From a bacterium (GTDB lineage Bacteria > Elusimicrobiota > Elusimicrobia > UBA1565 > UBA9628): a stretch of 44,492 bases of DNA. This document shows positions 1 through 6,918 of this stretch, piece after piece. Made by a program: the position numbers and the translations under genes. The DNA is taken from contig JAJZQS010000009.1 in NCBI GenBank assembly GCA_021806745.1, forward strand, positions 1 through 44,492, in the 5' to 3' direction. How positions within the stretch are numbered: position 1 is the stretch's first letter; every line of letters begins with the position of its first letter. The notes under the pieces are model-generated. The model was not told the origin of the DNA, ran no database searches, and was given only the letters and a program-made list of their open reading frames with translations.

Positions 1-482
1 AACGCGGTGCGCGCGGCGCGCTCGGAGGGCTTGAGCAAAACCGCGTTTCCGGCCAGCATCGCGCAAAACGCGTCTCCGAACGGAATCAAAAACGGCATGT
101 TCCACGGCGAAATCACGCCGATGACCCCGCGCGGCCGCCGCCGCACGGCCGCGCGCTTGTTGGCGAAAATCCAGGGGATCCCGACCGCTCGTTCCTCCAG
201 CAGACGGCGGGCGTTGCGGCAGAAGTGGTCGACCAGAAGCCCCGCGGCGCCGAATTCCATCAACTCGACTTCCGTCGGGGGCTTGCCGGTCTCCTCGGCG
301 ATCACCGCCGCCGCCTCGGCGCGTCGACGCGCCAACTCCTTCCAGAGGCCGCGCAGGGCGCGAACGCGCGCCGACGCGTCCAGCCGGCTCCAGGCGGCGA
401 ACGCCCGCCTGGCGGCCGAGGCTTTTTCCGCGGCGAATTCCAGCGTGGTTTCCGGATAGGGAGCGGGCGGTTCTTGGCTCAT
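1..482 (-). CDS. Aldehyde dehydrogenase family protein, N-terminal part (runs off left edge)
   Basis: About 160 N-terminal residues of an NAD(P)-dependent aldehyde dehydrogenase, which oxidises an aldehyde to the acid; the substrate cannot be read from this part. Visible are the EETGKPPTE segment near residue 66 and the cofactor-binding region GVIGVISPWNMPF, followed by DAFCAMLAGNAVLLKPSE, both typical of the family. The catalytic Cys/Glu half lies beyond the window edge, so the gene is truncated by the window and not shown to be broken. ATG at 482-480 has GGAGG seven bases upstream and overlaps the stop of the upstream dipeptidase gene (ATGA), so translation is probably coupled and the two form an operon. 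Confidence 0.9.
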   Translation of the reverse strand, partial: MSQEPPAPYPETTLEFAAEKASAARRAFAAWSRLDASARVRALRGLWKELARRRAEAAAVIAEETGKPPTEVELMEFGAAGLLVDHFCRNARRLLEERAVGIPWIFANKRAAVRRRPRGVIGVISPWNMPFLIPFGDAFCAMLAGNAVLLKPSERAARTA

Positions 483-1066
483 GGGATGTCCTCCAGCGCG
501 GCGTCGAGCGGCGGCGCGTCTCGCAGGCGCTCGTCGCCGTAGTGCCACCACTCGTCTTCCAGCGCGCTCAAGCCCTCGGCCTCCATCGCCGCGCGCAGCG
601 TGCGCGCATGCTCCGCGGCCCGCTCTTGGACGCCGTCGGCGCCGTGCCTGGCCGATGGGCCGAATTCGTCGAAGTCGCAGGGCATCTCCAGCGCTCGCCC
701 GCGCGAATCGGCCAGCGCCGCGTCGATCGCCGCGCCGCGGTTGTGCAGCGAACCGCGCGCCGGATCGGCCACCCAACGGGGATCGGGGCGCGCGGCCCAG
801 AGCAAGCGCTGAACCGACAGCGGCCGGTAGGCGTCGTAGACGACCAAGCGCAGGCCGCGCGCGCGCAGCGCGGCGGCGGCCGCCGCCACGCGCCGCGCGA
901 CGGACAAGCGCAACAACGCGCGTGGACGCGCGTAGACGGTGCGACCGAGCAGGTTGCGCGCGCCGGCGTAGCGCAAGTCGAGCACCGCGTCGGGGATCAG
1001 CCCGAGAACATCCACCAGTGGGTCGCCGACGCCCGGCGCGGCGGACGGAGACGGTGCGCTGTTCAC
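479..1066 (-). CDS. D-alanyl-D-alanine dipeptidase (VanX/DdpX family)
   Basis: A 195-residue zinc dipeptidase expected to cleave D-Ala-D-Ala, either for peptidoglycan turnover or nutrient recycling. The family zinc site is complete: SLHNRGAAID supplies His108 and Asp115, and DEWWHY supplies catalytic Glu172 and ligand His175; Arg81 in YDAYRP matches the VanX transition-state arginine. There is no obvious signal peptide, so it is probably cytoplasmic. Without VanH/VanA/VanS/VanR neighbours nothing suggests vancomycin resistance; a catabolic DdpX-like role is more likely. The start is GTG (1066-1064), six bases after a TAAGAT -10-like element, so the message may be leaderless. Its stop overlaps the aldehyde dehydrogenase start. 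Confidence 0.93.
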   Translation of the reverse strand: MNSAPSPSAAPGVGDPLVDVLGLIPDAVLDLRYAGARNLLGRTVYARPRALLRLSVARRVAAAAAALRARGLRLVVYDAYRPLSVQRLLWAARPDPRWVADPARGSLHNRGAAIDAALADSRGRALEMPCDFDEFGPSARHGADGVQERAAEHARTLRAAMEAEGLSALEDEWWHYGDERLRDAPPLDAALEDIP

Positions 1067-1072
1067 GCCCCG

Positions 1073-1078
1073 ATCTTA
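1073..1078 (-). promoter_or_regulatory. -10 element TAAGAT close to the dipeptidase GTG start
   Basis: On the minus strand TAAGAT is followed by CGGGGC and then the GTG start, a 6-nt gap. A transcript from here would begin at or next to the start codon. No convincing -35 is seen. It is one of at least eleven similar cases in the window. Confidence 0.5.
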
Positions 1079-1101
1079 CATTAAGTGCGCGGCGCCGCGC
1101 G

Positions 1102-1569
1102 TCAGCCCCGGAACTCGGCCTGGTCCGCGGCTTCGGCCCGCGCCGCTCGCTCGACGAATTCCTGAAACACCTCGCCGGCGCCCATATAGCGCGTCTCGAT
1201 GGCGTGGCGAACCTCGTCGACGCGCTGAGGCGTGACGAACCGCCGCAAATCGGCCAAACCGGCCAGCGCCGCGCGCAAGGATTCGGTCGTGTCGAGTTGT
1301 CGCTCGGAAGCCGCGTCGTGCACGGCCTCGATGACGAGGACGGCCCCGCGGGCCAGGCTTTGATCGGCCAGCAGCAGGGCCGTCATCGCGCCCTGCACGG
1401 CGTCCTCGATCACCCGCTCGGGCGGCGTGGCGCCGGCAGGCACGCCGTTGAGAGCGATCGACAGCGTCTTTCGCACGACCGAGGCCGCCGTTGCGCATGG
1501 GTCGGCGATGTGGCGCAACTCCTCGGCGACCATCTCCTTCGTCAACTGGCCTATGCGCAATTCGTCCAT
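1102..1569 (-). CDS. Conserved-looking hypothetical protein, helical
   Basis: A 155-residue soluble protein I do not recognise. It begins MDELRIGQL and is rich in Ala, Glu, Arg and Val, with amphipathic helical stretches throughout, no Cys-rich motif, no signal peptide and no membrane segment. The internal ATG at 1569 is preferred over an in-frame start 11 codons upstream because AGAGG sits about five bases before it. It lies upstream of the dipeptidase gene on the same strand with a 35-nt gap and is divergent from the helix-turn-helix gene at 1688. Codon use matches the neighbours. Function unknown; a regulatory or structural role is possible but unsupported. Confidence 0.7.
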   Translation of the reverse strand: MDELRIGQLTKEMVAEELRHIADPCATAASVVRKTLSIALNGVPAGATPPERVIEDAVQGAMTALLLADQSLARGAVLVIEAVHDAASERQLDTTESLRAALAGLADLRRFVTPQRVDEVRHAIETRYMGAGEVFQEFVERAARAEAADQAEFRG

Positions 1570-1687
1570 GGTGTCCTCTCTTGCTCCCAGGATAGCCGGC
1601 ACGCCCGCGCGCGTCGACCCAACTTTCGGGAAACTCGCAAAAGACGCCGATTTTTTCTAGATTACCGCCAATGCCTCGGAGAACCCC

Positions 1688-2161
1688 ATGAACCTCGGAC
1701 GACTGCTCAAAGATGAGATCCTGCGGTTGTCGCGCCGCGCGGCCCGTCGGGAGGCGGCCTCCTTGCGCCGGGACTTGGCGGCGCTAAAAAAACAGAGCGC
1801 CGCGCAGAAGCGGACGCTGGTCGCGCTGCGCCGAGACAACGCGCGCCTCATCGGCGACCTGCGCGCGCGCCTGTCCACTCCTGCGCGCGCGCCGGAGCAA
1901 TCCGCGCGCCAAGCCCGCATGAGCCCGCGCCTGATCCGGGCGCTGCGCGCGCGGCTGGGGCTGCCGCGCAACGCCTTCGCCAAGCTCGTCGGAGTCAGCG
2001 CCGGCGCGATCGTGGCTTGGGAGGCGGGCAAATCCAAGCCGCGCAGCGGCGCGCGCGCCGCGCTGGTGGCCCTGCGCGGACTCGGCCGCCGCGAGGCGCG
2101 TTGGCGATTGCAGGCGCTCGGCGGCGCGGGCCGCGCCTCGACGCCGCAGCTGCCTTCTTAA
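1688..2161 (+). CDS. Helix-turn-helix (XRE/Cro-like) DNA-binding protein with coiled-coil N-terminus
   Basis: A 157-residue basic protein. Residues 1-65 form a Lys/Arg/Glu-rich helical region that looks like a coiled coil. Residues ~78-135 carry an XRE-type helix-turn-helix: RLIRALRARLGLPRNAFAKL followed by VGVSAGAIVAWEAGKSKP, where the second helix is the usual recognition helix and the WE.GKSKPR ending is characteristic. It probably binds DNA and may regulate the divergent gene at 1102-1569. CGGAG lies six bases before ATG 1688. The stop (TAA 2159-2161) overlaps the convergent Cys-rich gene's stop by a few bases. Target and ligand are unknown. Confidence 0.75.
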   Translation: MNLGRLLKDEILRLSRRAARREAASLRRDLAALKKQSAAQKRTLVALRRDNARLIGDLRARLSTPARAPEQSARQARMSPRLIRALRARLGLPRNAFAKLVGVSAGAIVAWEAGKSKPRSGARAALVALRGLGRREARWRLQALGGAGRASTPQLPS

Positions 2162-2598
2162 GGCACCAGACGCGGAGGCTTGGGCGCGTTGCCGGAGCCG
2201 GTGACCACGGCGCGAGCGCGCGCGAGGGTCACATAAAGCTTCACGCACACCGCGGGGGCTTTGTGCGGGTCCTGCCTCTGCAGGCATTTGTTGATCTCGC
2301 TCCAGCCCACCGCGTCAGGACAGAGCCGATCCAGCGCTCGACGGCACTGCGCGCGGGCCTGCTTCTTGGCGGCGGCGTAGCGTCCGACCCAAACACGGCA
2401 GGACGGAGCCAACTTCGACAGATGATCGGACAGACAACGCGGAACCCCGTTGGACAACCCCGGACACAGCCGGTCGATGTCCGGGCCGCAAGGACCCTTC
2501 GCTGCGGCCAAGGCCGCCATCGACAAAGCCGTCAGCATGGCGACGCACCCTGCGACCGACCTCGTCTTAAACCGCAACCGCGAAAAACTCGCCGTCAC
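2158..2598 (-). CDS. Exported Cys-rich repeat protein (GLG1-type Cys-rich repeats)
   Basis: About 146 residues from the preferred GTG start (2598). The N-terminus has a basic stretch (RLRFKTR) followed by a hydrophobic run ending in ALAAAK, a likely signal peptide, so the protein should be periplasmic. The mature part has two Cys repeats, GPCGPDIDRLCPG...CLSDHLSKLAPSC and CRRALDRLCPD...CLQRQ, which resemble the Cys-rich repeat of Golgi apparatus protein 1 that is also found in many bacterial exported proteins; the function of these is unknown. A later ATG (2538) is possible but would leave the signal peptide without a basic n-region. TATAAT lies nine bases before the GTG. Confidence 0.65.
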   Translation of the reverse strand: MTASFSRLRFKTRSVAGCVAMLTALSMAALAAAKGPCGPDIDRLCPGLSNGVPRCLSDHLSKLAPSCRVWVGRYAAAKKQARAQCRRALDRLCPDAVGWSEINKCLQRQDPHKAPAVCVKLYVTLARARAVVTGSGNAPKPPRLVP

Positions 2599-2607
2599 TC
2601 TGGCCCA

Positions 2608-2613
2608 ATTATA
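2608..2613 (-). promoter_or_regulatory. -10 element TATAAT for the Cys-rich protein gene
   Basis: A perfect TATAAT on the minus strand, nine bases upstream of the GTG at 2598, preceded by TGGA as in extended -10 promoters. The implied start point is within a few bases of the start codon. No good -35 hexamer is visible. Confidence 0.55.
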
Positions 2614-2645
2614 TCCAAATCCGATGCCGCGCCGCCTGAAACTCC

Positions 2646-2651
2646 TAAGAT
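2646..2651 (+). promoter_or_regulatory. -10 element TAAGAT for the sulfatase-like gene
   Basis: TAAGAT on the plus strand, nine bases before ATG 2661 and divergent from the Cys-rich gene's promoter 32 bp away. It implies a very short or absent leader. There is no Shine-Dalgarno sequence before the ATG, which fits leaderless initiation. Confidence 0.5.
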
Positions 2652-2660
2652 ATCCGCGCC

Positions 2661-4124
2661 ATGCCGCGCCGAGCCGCCCTGGCCGTTCTTGCCGCGCTGA
2701 CGCCCTCCGCGGGGCGCGGCGTGACGCCGCGCTCGCTGCCCGCCTGCCGAGGCTGCAGCGTCTTGTTGGTCTCCATCGACACGCTGCGGGCCGACGAACT
2801 GGGGCTTTACGGCTACCCGCGCCCGACCTCCCCGAATTTGGACGCTCTCGCAAAAACCGGCGTCGTCTTTCTCGACGCGTATTCGCACGTCCCGGACACG
2901 CGCCCCAGCAACGTGTCCTTGTTCACCTCGCAATATCCCTGGGTGCACGGCGTCCAGCGCGGCGGGCGCCGCGGCTTGGCGCCGAACACGCCCACGCTGG
3001 CCTCCGTGCTGCGCGCGCACGGCTATCTCACCGCCTGGGCCGGAACACCCGACGAGCACACCGGCTATGTACCCGGCCTGAGCGCAGCCTTCAACGCGGT
3101 GGTCGCGCCCCGCGACTGGAAGAGGGATTGGAACGGCGCGCTGGACTGGATCGATCAAAATCGCGCTCGTCCGTTTTTCCTTTTTCTGCACACCTGGTCC
3201 GCGCAATCTCCATACATGCCAAGCCGCGCGGCCGCAAGGCGCTTCCTGCCGCGCCCGCCCCCGGGCGTCGCGTATTCCCGCAGTGCCGTCGAACGCCGAG
3301 CCGCGCGGCTGGCGGTGGCCCAGGCCCGGCGACTGCTGCCTCTGCGCTCGATCCTCCTGCATCCCGGGATATTCCTGAGCGCGACGCCGCGCTGGGACGA
3401 GATCGCGCCGCTGCTCGACGACTCCGGACGAGTCGAATCTTGGAAGGTGCTCGACCACGCGTTCTGGTCGCAGTTCGATTTGCGCCGGCCGCGGGACAGA
3501 GCGGCCGTGCGCGCTATCTACGACGCCAGCGTCTTCGACGCCGACCGGGACATCGGCCGTCTTCTGCGCCGCCTGCGCCGCGACGGACTGACGCGTCGGA
3601 CGCTGATCGTGATCTGCTCCGATCACGGCGAGGCGTTCGGGGAGCATGGAACCTGGCGCCACGGCCACGGCGGCAACGTCTATTCGCAGGCCCTGCACAT
3701 CCCGTTGATTTTCGCTTTTCCCGGCGGCCGGCCGCGGCGCCGCGTGCCCGGCGCCGTTCAAACCATCGACGTCTCCCCGACGATCCTGGCGGCGCTCGGC
3801 TTGGCTGCCCCGGCGTCGTTTCAAGGCCGTTCGCTTCTGCCTCTGATGGCGGGACGCGGATCTTCCCGGGAATGGGCATTCTCTCGCTGGCGAGGCAACG
3901 CGGCGGCGCGCGGGCCGCGCTACGACTGCGTGTTCAAAAACTACGACGCGCGCCCTGGATATCCCTCGACGCGGCCGAGCGTCGAGCTTTACCAACGAGC
4001 CGAAGACCCGGGCGAGAGAGACGATCTCGCCGCACGAAAATCCGCCGACGCGGCCGCGTGCGAAGCCCGCGCCGAAGCCGCGTTCGCGAACGAAAGCGCG
4101 CCGTCCGCAGGAGGCCGGAAATGA
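2661..4124 (+). CDS. Sulfatase-like hydrolase/transferase of the alkaline phosphatase superfamily
   Basis: A 487-residue protein with a short hydrophobic N-terminus (possible signal peptide, weak). Superfamily metal-site motifs are present: VSIDTLRADELG (Asp40), the nucleophile block DTRPSNVSLFTSQYP with HGV, and CSDHGEAFGEHG (Asp321, His322) followed by RHGHGGN. At the nucleophile position, where true sulfatases have Cys or Ser in C/S-x-P-S-R, this protein has Thr80 in TRPSN. A formylglycine sulfatase is therefore unlikely, and a phosphodiesterase or phosphotransferase (as in Thr-nucleophile LtaS/EptA-type enzymes) is more plausible. The stop overlaps the ATG of the SGNH gene (ATGA), so the two are coupled. 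Substrate unknown, possibly an envelope glycan or lipid. Confidence 0.88.
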   Translation: MPRRAALAVLAALTPSAGRGVTPRSLPACRGCSVLLVSIDTLRADELGLYGYPRPTSPNLDALAKTGVVFLDAYSHVPDTRPSNVSLFTSQYPWVHGVQRGGRRGLAPNTPTLASVLRAHGYLTAWAGTPDEHTGYVPGLSAAFNAVVAPRDWKRDWNGALDWIDQNRARPFFLFLHTWSAQSPYMPSRAAARRFLPRPPPGVAYSRSAVERRAARLAVAQARRLLPLRSILLHPGIFLSATPRWDEIAPLLDDSGRVESWKVLDHAFWSQFDLRRPRDRAAVRAIYDASVFDADRDIGRLLRRLRRDGLTRRTLIVICSDHGEAFGEHGTWRHGHGGNVYSQALHIPLIFAFPGGRPRRRVPGAVQTIDVSPTILAALGLAAPASFQGRSLLPLMAGRGSSREWAFSRWRGNAAARGPRYDCVFKNYDARPGYPSTRPSVELYQRAEDPGERDDLAARKSADAAACEARAEAAFANESAPSAGGRK

Positions 4125-5887
4125 CGCGCGCGCGCGCCGGCGTCTTGTTCTGCACGCTCGGGCTTCTCTGGGCCGCGCACGCCGCGCTGTATGCCCGCTA
4201 CCTCGCGCGCCTGAGCGCCCGGCGTCCGCCCCTCTCGTTTGCGCAAGCCGCGCGCCTGGGCGGCGTTCCCGTCTCCGTGTTGAATTCCGTGGGCAGCGTG
4301 GCGCCGCCCATCCCCGGGCGCTTCACGCAGTATCCCGCCCGCAAGCCTGCCGGCCGAACGCGCGTGGGCGCCTTCGGCGACTCCCTGACCTACGGCTACG
4401 ACACCGCCCCGGGCCTGGATTTCCCGGCTCAGTTGAGCGCGCTGTTTCGCGAGTCGGGGCGCGCGGACGTGGATGTACTCAATTTCGGCAATCCTTGGCA
4501 CGGGCTGCACCAAATCCATCGGTTTTGGGACGCGTTCGGCCGAAGCTACGAATTGGACGCGATGCTGATCGGGCCGGCGGCCGTTCGCGCCGAGCGCGAC
4601 GCGACCTTCAATCACGGCGAGGACGCCGAGCCCTTCTATCTGCACGGCCGATATGTCCTCGCTCCGCAAGGTCCGCGCTTCATCGATGTGGAGGGCGGCC
4701 CCGGCTTCCGCGCCCGCTTCCTGCGCTATTTCCGCTACGTCCCCACCTGGAATTACCTGCGCTACGATCTGCGGCCGCCGGCGTTTCTTCAGTGCCTGCT
4801 GCCGAGCCGCCGCACGATGCGCAATCCGTTCTACTACTGCGCGCTGCCCGTGCACGAGGAATTGAGACGCATCGACACGAAGCTTCTGCGCGAGATGACC
4901 GCCTCCGGCGTGCCGGCGATCGTCTTGGAGCTGGGCTCGGACCGGCTGCGGCTAAATTCCGCCGGCCTGCCGCTGGCCGCGCTCGCGCTGGCCGCGCTCG
5001 CGCTGCCGCGCCGATTCCCGTATTGGTCGCGCAAGCATCCCACCGCAATGGGCAACGCGCTCATCGCGCGGGCCTGCTTCGACATCCTCACCGGGCGGCC
5101 CGCAATCGAGTGGCCCGTGCTGAGTTTCCTCCCGCCCGCGCCAAGCCGCGCCCGCCGCGCGCCAGCCGCGCTCGACTCATACTCGTCGGCCGAACTGAAA
5201 ATCGCCGGCCGCAGCCTGGGCGCGCTGGCAGACGACGCTCCGTTCGGCGCCACCGCGAGCGCCGTCGATTTCCGAGCCCGCGGCATCCGCGGGCTGATCG
5301 CGCTGTCTTTGCCCGGCGGCGATCCGATGGACGCGCTGTTTTTGCCGACGCGCTCAATTCCGCGCGAGGGCTCGCGCCTGGAACTCGTTTTCGACGGCGG
5401 CGCCCGCCGCGAGGATCTCGGTCCGGTGCGCCTGCTGGACGGACGCATCGCCGTCGCGTACGCCCGCCTCGACCGCGTTCGCGAGGACCTTTCTCGTCGA
5501 CCCAACCGCGAGCGAGCACGCCGGCTGATCGTCGACGAAAATTGGATCGCCCCTCTCACTCGCGGCGCTCCGGCGAGGCTGACGCTGGATTCGGCGCCCA
5601 TCGCCGCCGTGGCCCGGGCCGACTACGGCGATTGGGAAGTGCTCCCGGACGCGGGGCCTCTGATTCAAGCCGTTCCCAAGCCCGACTCCTTCGTGGACGC
5701 GCGCCGTCTTGCCGCCGAAGGACGCGTCGACTTGGCGCTCTCGGGTCGAGCGTCGAAGCGGTTTTCGTTCGCGCACTGGCGAAAAATCACCGTGCGCTTG
5801 CCGTACCCGCGAGGCTTGCCGAAGCTCGCCGCTCGTCATCATCCGCCTCCCGCCGCGAAGCGGCGCGCCGTCACGACCCACCAGTAG
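4121..5887 (+). CDS. SGNH/GDSL-family hydrolase-like protein with N-terminal membrane anchor
   Basis: 588 residues. Residues ~7-27 are hydrophobic (signal anchor), so the catalytic part probably faces the periplasm. Block I is clear in GAFGDSLTYGYD (Ser88), and LNFGNPWHG resembles block II. A normal block III GxND is not visible. The block V region reads YWSRKHPTAMGNALIA: the His is present but the usual Asp three residues earlier is Ser. A C-terminal region of about 230 residues after the hydrolase domain is unrecognised. ATGA coupling to the preceding sulfatase-like gene suggests joint action on one envelope substrate, for example ester removal or transfer. The 3' end overlaps the convergent gene at 5839 by about 49 bases. 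Confidence 0.85.
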   Translation: MTRARAGVLFCTLGLLWAAHAALYARYLARLSARRPPLSFAQAARLGGVPVSVLNSVGSVAPPIPGRFTQYPARKPAGRTRVGAFGDSLTYGYDTAPGLDFPAQLSALFRESGRADVDVLNFGNPWHGLHQIHRFWDAFGRSYELDAMLIGPAAVRAERDATFNHGEDAEPFYLHGRYVLAPQGPRFIDVEGGPGFRARFLRYFRYVPTWNYLRYDLRPPAFLQCLLPSRRTMRNPFYYCALPVHEELRRIDTKLLREMTASGVPAIVLELGSDRLRLNSAGLPLAALALAALALPRRFPYWSRKHPTAMGNALIARACFDILTGRPAIEWPVLSFLPPAPSRARRAPAALDSYSSAELKIAGRSLGALADDAPFGATASAVDFRARGIRGLIALSLPGGDPMDALFLPTRSIPREGSRLELVFDGGARREDLGPVRLLDGRIAVAYARLDRVREDLSRRPNRERARRLIVDENWIAPLTRGAPARLTLDSAPIAAVARADYGDWEVLPDAGPLIQAVPKPDSFVDARRLAAEGRVDLALSGRASKRFSFAHWRKITVRLPYPRGLPKLAARHHPPPAAKRRAVTTHQ

Positions 5888-6108
5888 GCGCCCAGAAACG
5901 CCGCGCTCAGCATCAGCGCGCTCAACAGCGCCAAAGCACCCGCGACCCGGCTTCGGCACCGGCGGCAGAGGGGCTTGGGCAGAGTCTCGGCCAGCCACAT
6001 TCCCGCGTGAAGGAACGCGAACGCGAACACCGCCGCCGCGGCGACGGGACGAGCGACGGGTCGCCCTTCGCCCGGCCTCATCGCTCGCCCGCACCACCCG
6101 CAGTCCAT
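5839..6108 (-). CDS. Small membrane protein with two Cys pairs (hypothetical)
   Basis: An 89-residue protein from ATG 6108. It starts MDCGWCGR, has a hydrophobic segment at ~20-40, then PLCRRCRSR and a second hydrophobic segment at ~58-80. The CxxC pairs resemble half-sites of a zinc ribbon flanking a helix. The ribosome-binding site is weak and the 3' end overlaps the SGNH gene tail on the other strand, so the call is moderate. In-frame extension upstream would run through the tRNA-Ala terminator and tRNA and is rejected. Function unknown. Confidence 0.5.
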   Translation of the reverse strand: MDCGWCGRAMRPGEGRPVARPVAAAAVFAFAFLHAGMWLAETLPKPLCRRCRSRVAGALALLSALMLSAAFLGAYWWVVTARRFAAGGG

Positions 6109-6171
6109 GTTCGAGATAAAGCGAGACTCCTGCGGACGCCTCAAAAACGAGCCGGCGCGCGTTCGGGCCGT

Positions 6172-6197
6172 AAAAAAGCCCCCATTTCTGGAGGCTT
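6172..6197 (-). terminator. Rho-independent terminator after tRNA-Ala
   Basis: On the minus strand an 8-bp stem (AAGCCTCC with GGGGGCTT, one G-U pair) with a six-base loop is followed by a T run. It lies 18 bases downstream of the tRNA-Ala 3' end and should end that transcript, and probably the upstream Nudix message too. Confidence 0.85.
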
Positions 6198-6214
6198 TCT
6201 TCGCACGAGATCGG

Positions 6215-6287
6215 TGGACCTGAGGAGGATCGAACTCCTGACCTCCTGCATGCCATGCAGGCGCTCTCCCAGCTGAGCTACAGGCCC
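6215..6287 (-). tRNA. tRNA-Ala (anticodon GGC)
   Basis: A complete 73-nt cloverleaf on the minus strand. The acceptor GGGCCTG pairs with CAGGTCC and includes the G3-U70 pair that is the alanine identity element. The D arm, an anticodon stem CCTGC/GCAGG with loop ATGGCAT giving GGC, and a T arm AGGAG-TTCGATC-CTCCT are all present. CCA is not encoded (the sequence after the discriminator A is CCG). It follows the Nudix gene by 65 nt on the same strand and has its own terminator. Confidence 0.97.
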
Positions 6288-6352
6288 GTAAAGGCATTCT
6301 AACAGATTCGCCCGCGCAAGCTCAATGCTCGCCGAACCGCGCGGGCTCGCGC

Positions 6353-6793
6353 TCAAGGCTTGGACGGCAGAAGAGAGGGCAGGCGCTCGGCGAACTCGCG
6401 GTCGGATGGAAACATCTCGGACAGCGGCATCGCCGCGGGCACGGACCAAAACAGCTCGACGACGTCGTCGCCGTTGCCGCCCAGCCGCAGCGCGCCGCCG
6501 GCCCGCTCCACCAGCCAGTACGCGGCGACGATCTGAATCGCCGACTGCGTGGACAAATGCGCGCCCTCGCTGGCGTAGAGGGCGCGCGCCAAACGCACGC
6601 TCAGACCCGTCTCCTCCAGGAATTCGCGCCGCAGCGCGTCGGCCGGAGCCTCGCCGATCTCGACGCCGCCGCCGGGAAAGTTGACGAACGTGCGCCCGCG
6701 AAACACGGAGCGGGTCATCAAGATCTTGCCGCCCTCGTGCAAAACGCCGTAGACGCGGCACGAAAAACTGCGCGGCGCGGTCGCGTCGGCCAT
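6353..6793 (-). CDS. Nudix hydrolase
   Basis: A 146-residue protein hydrolysing a nucleoside diphosphate linked to another group; substrate unassigned. The Nudix box is intact, starting GGGVEIGEAPADALRREF and ending LEETGL (GX5EX7REUXEEXGU), at residues ~40-65, with the Mg-binding Glu residues present. Size and layout match small housekeeping or MutT-like Nudix proteins. No signal peptide, hence cytoplasmic. ATG 6793 has no strong Shine-Dalgarno; a weak -10-like CACGAT lies eight bases upstream. Divergent from the exported nucleotidyltransferase-like gene at 6919 and possibly cotranscribed with tRNA-Ala downstream. Confidence 0.93.
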   Translation of the reverse strand: MADATAPRSFSCRVYGVLHEGGKILMTRSVFRGRTFVNFPGGGVEIGEAPADALRREFLEETGLSVRLARALYASEGAHLSTQSAIQIVAAYWLVERAGGALRLGGNGDDVVELFWSVPAAMPLSEMFPSDREFAERLPSLLPSKP

Positions 6794-6918
6794 GGGGTCC
6801 GATCGTGCCTTATTTCCAGCCTCGCGGTCCAGGCCGGCTTCGGCCGGGCCTTCGGGCCCGGCGCGATCTGGGCCCGAGGCCCCTGCCCGCGCAGACCGGC
6901 GCGTGGTTCAATACAGGC

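Noticed and set aside
479-1066. Vancomycin resistance locus because of the VanX-type dipeptidase
   Set aside because: VanH, VanA/B ligase and VanRS are absent; the enzyme is common in catabolic contexts and the organism appears Gram-negative.
2450-4120. Upstream part of a long plus-strand frame leading into the SGNH protein
   Set aside because: It overlaps the sulfatase gene in another frame, is Arg/Pro/Ala-rich without motifs, and the true SGNH start is ATG 4121 with ATGA coupling.
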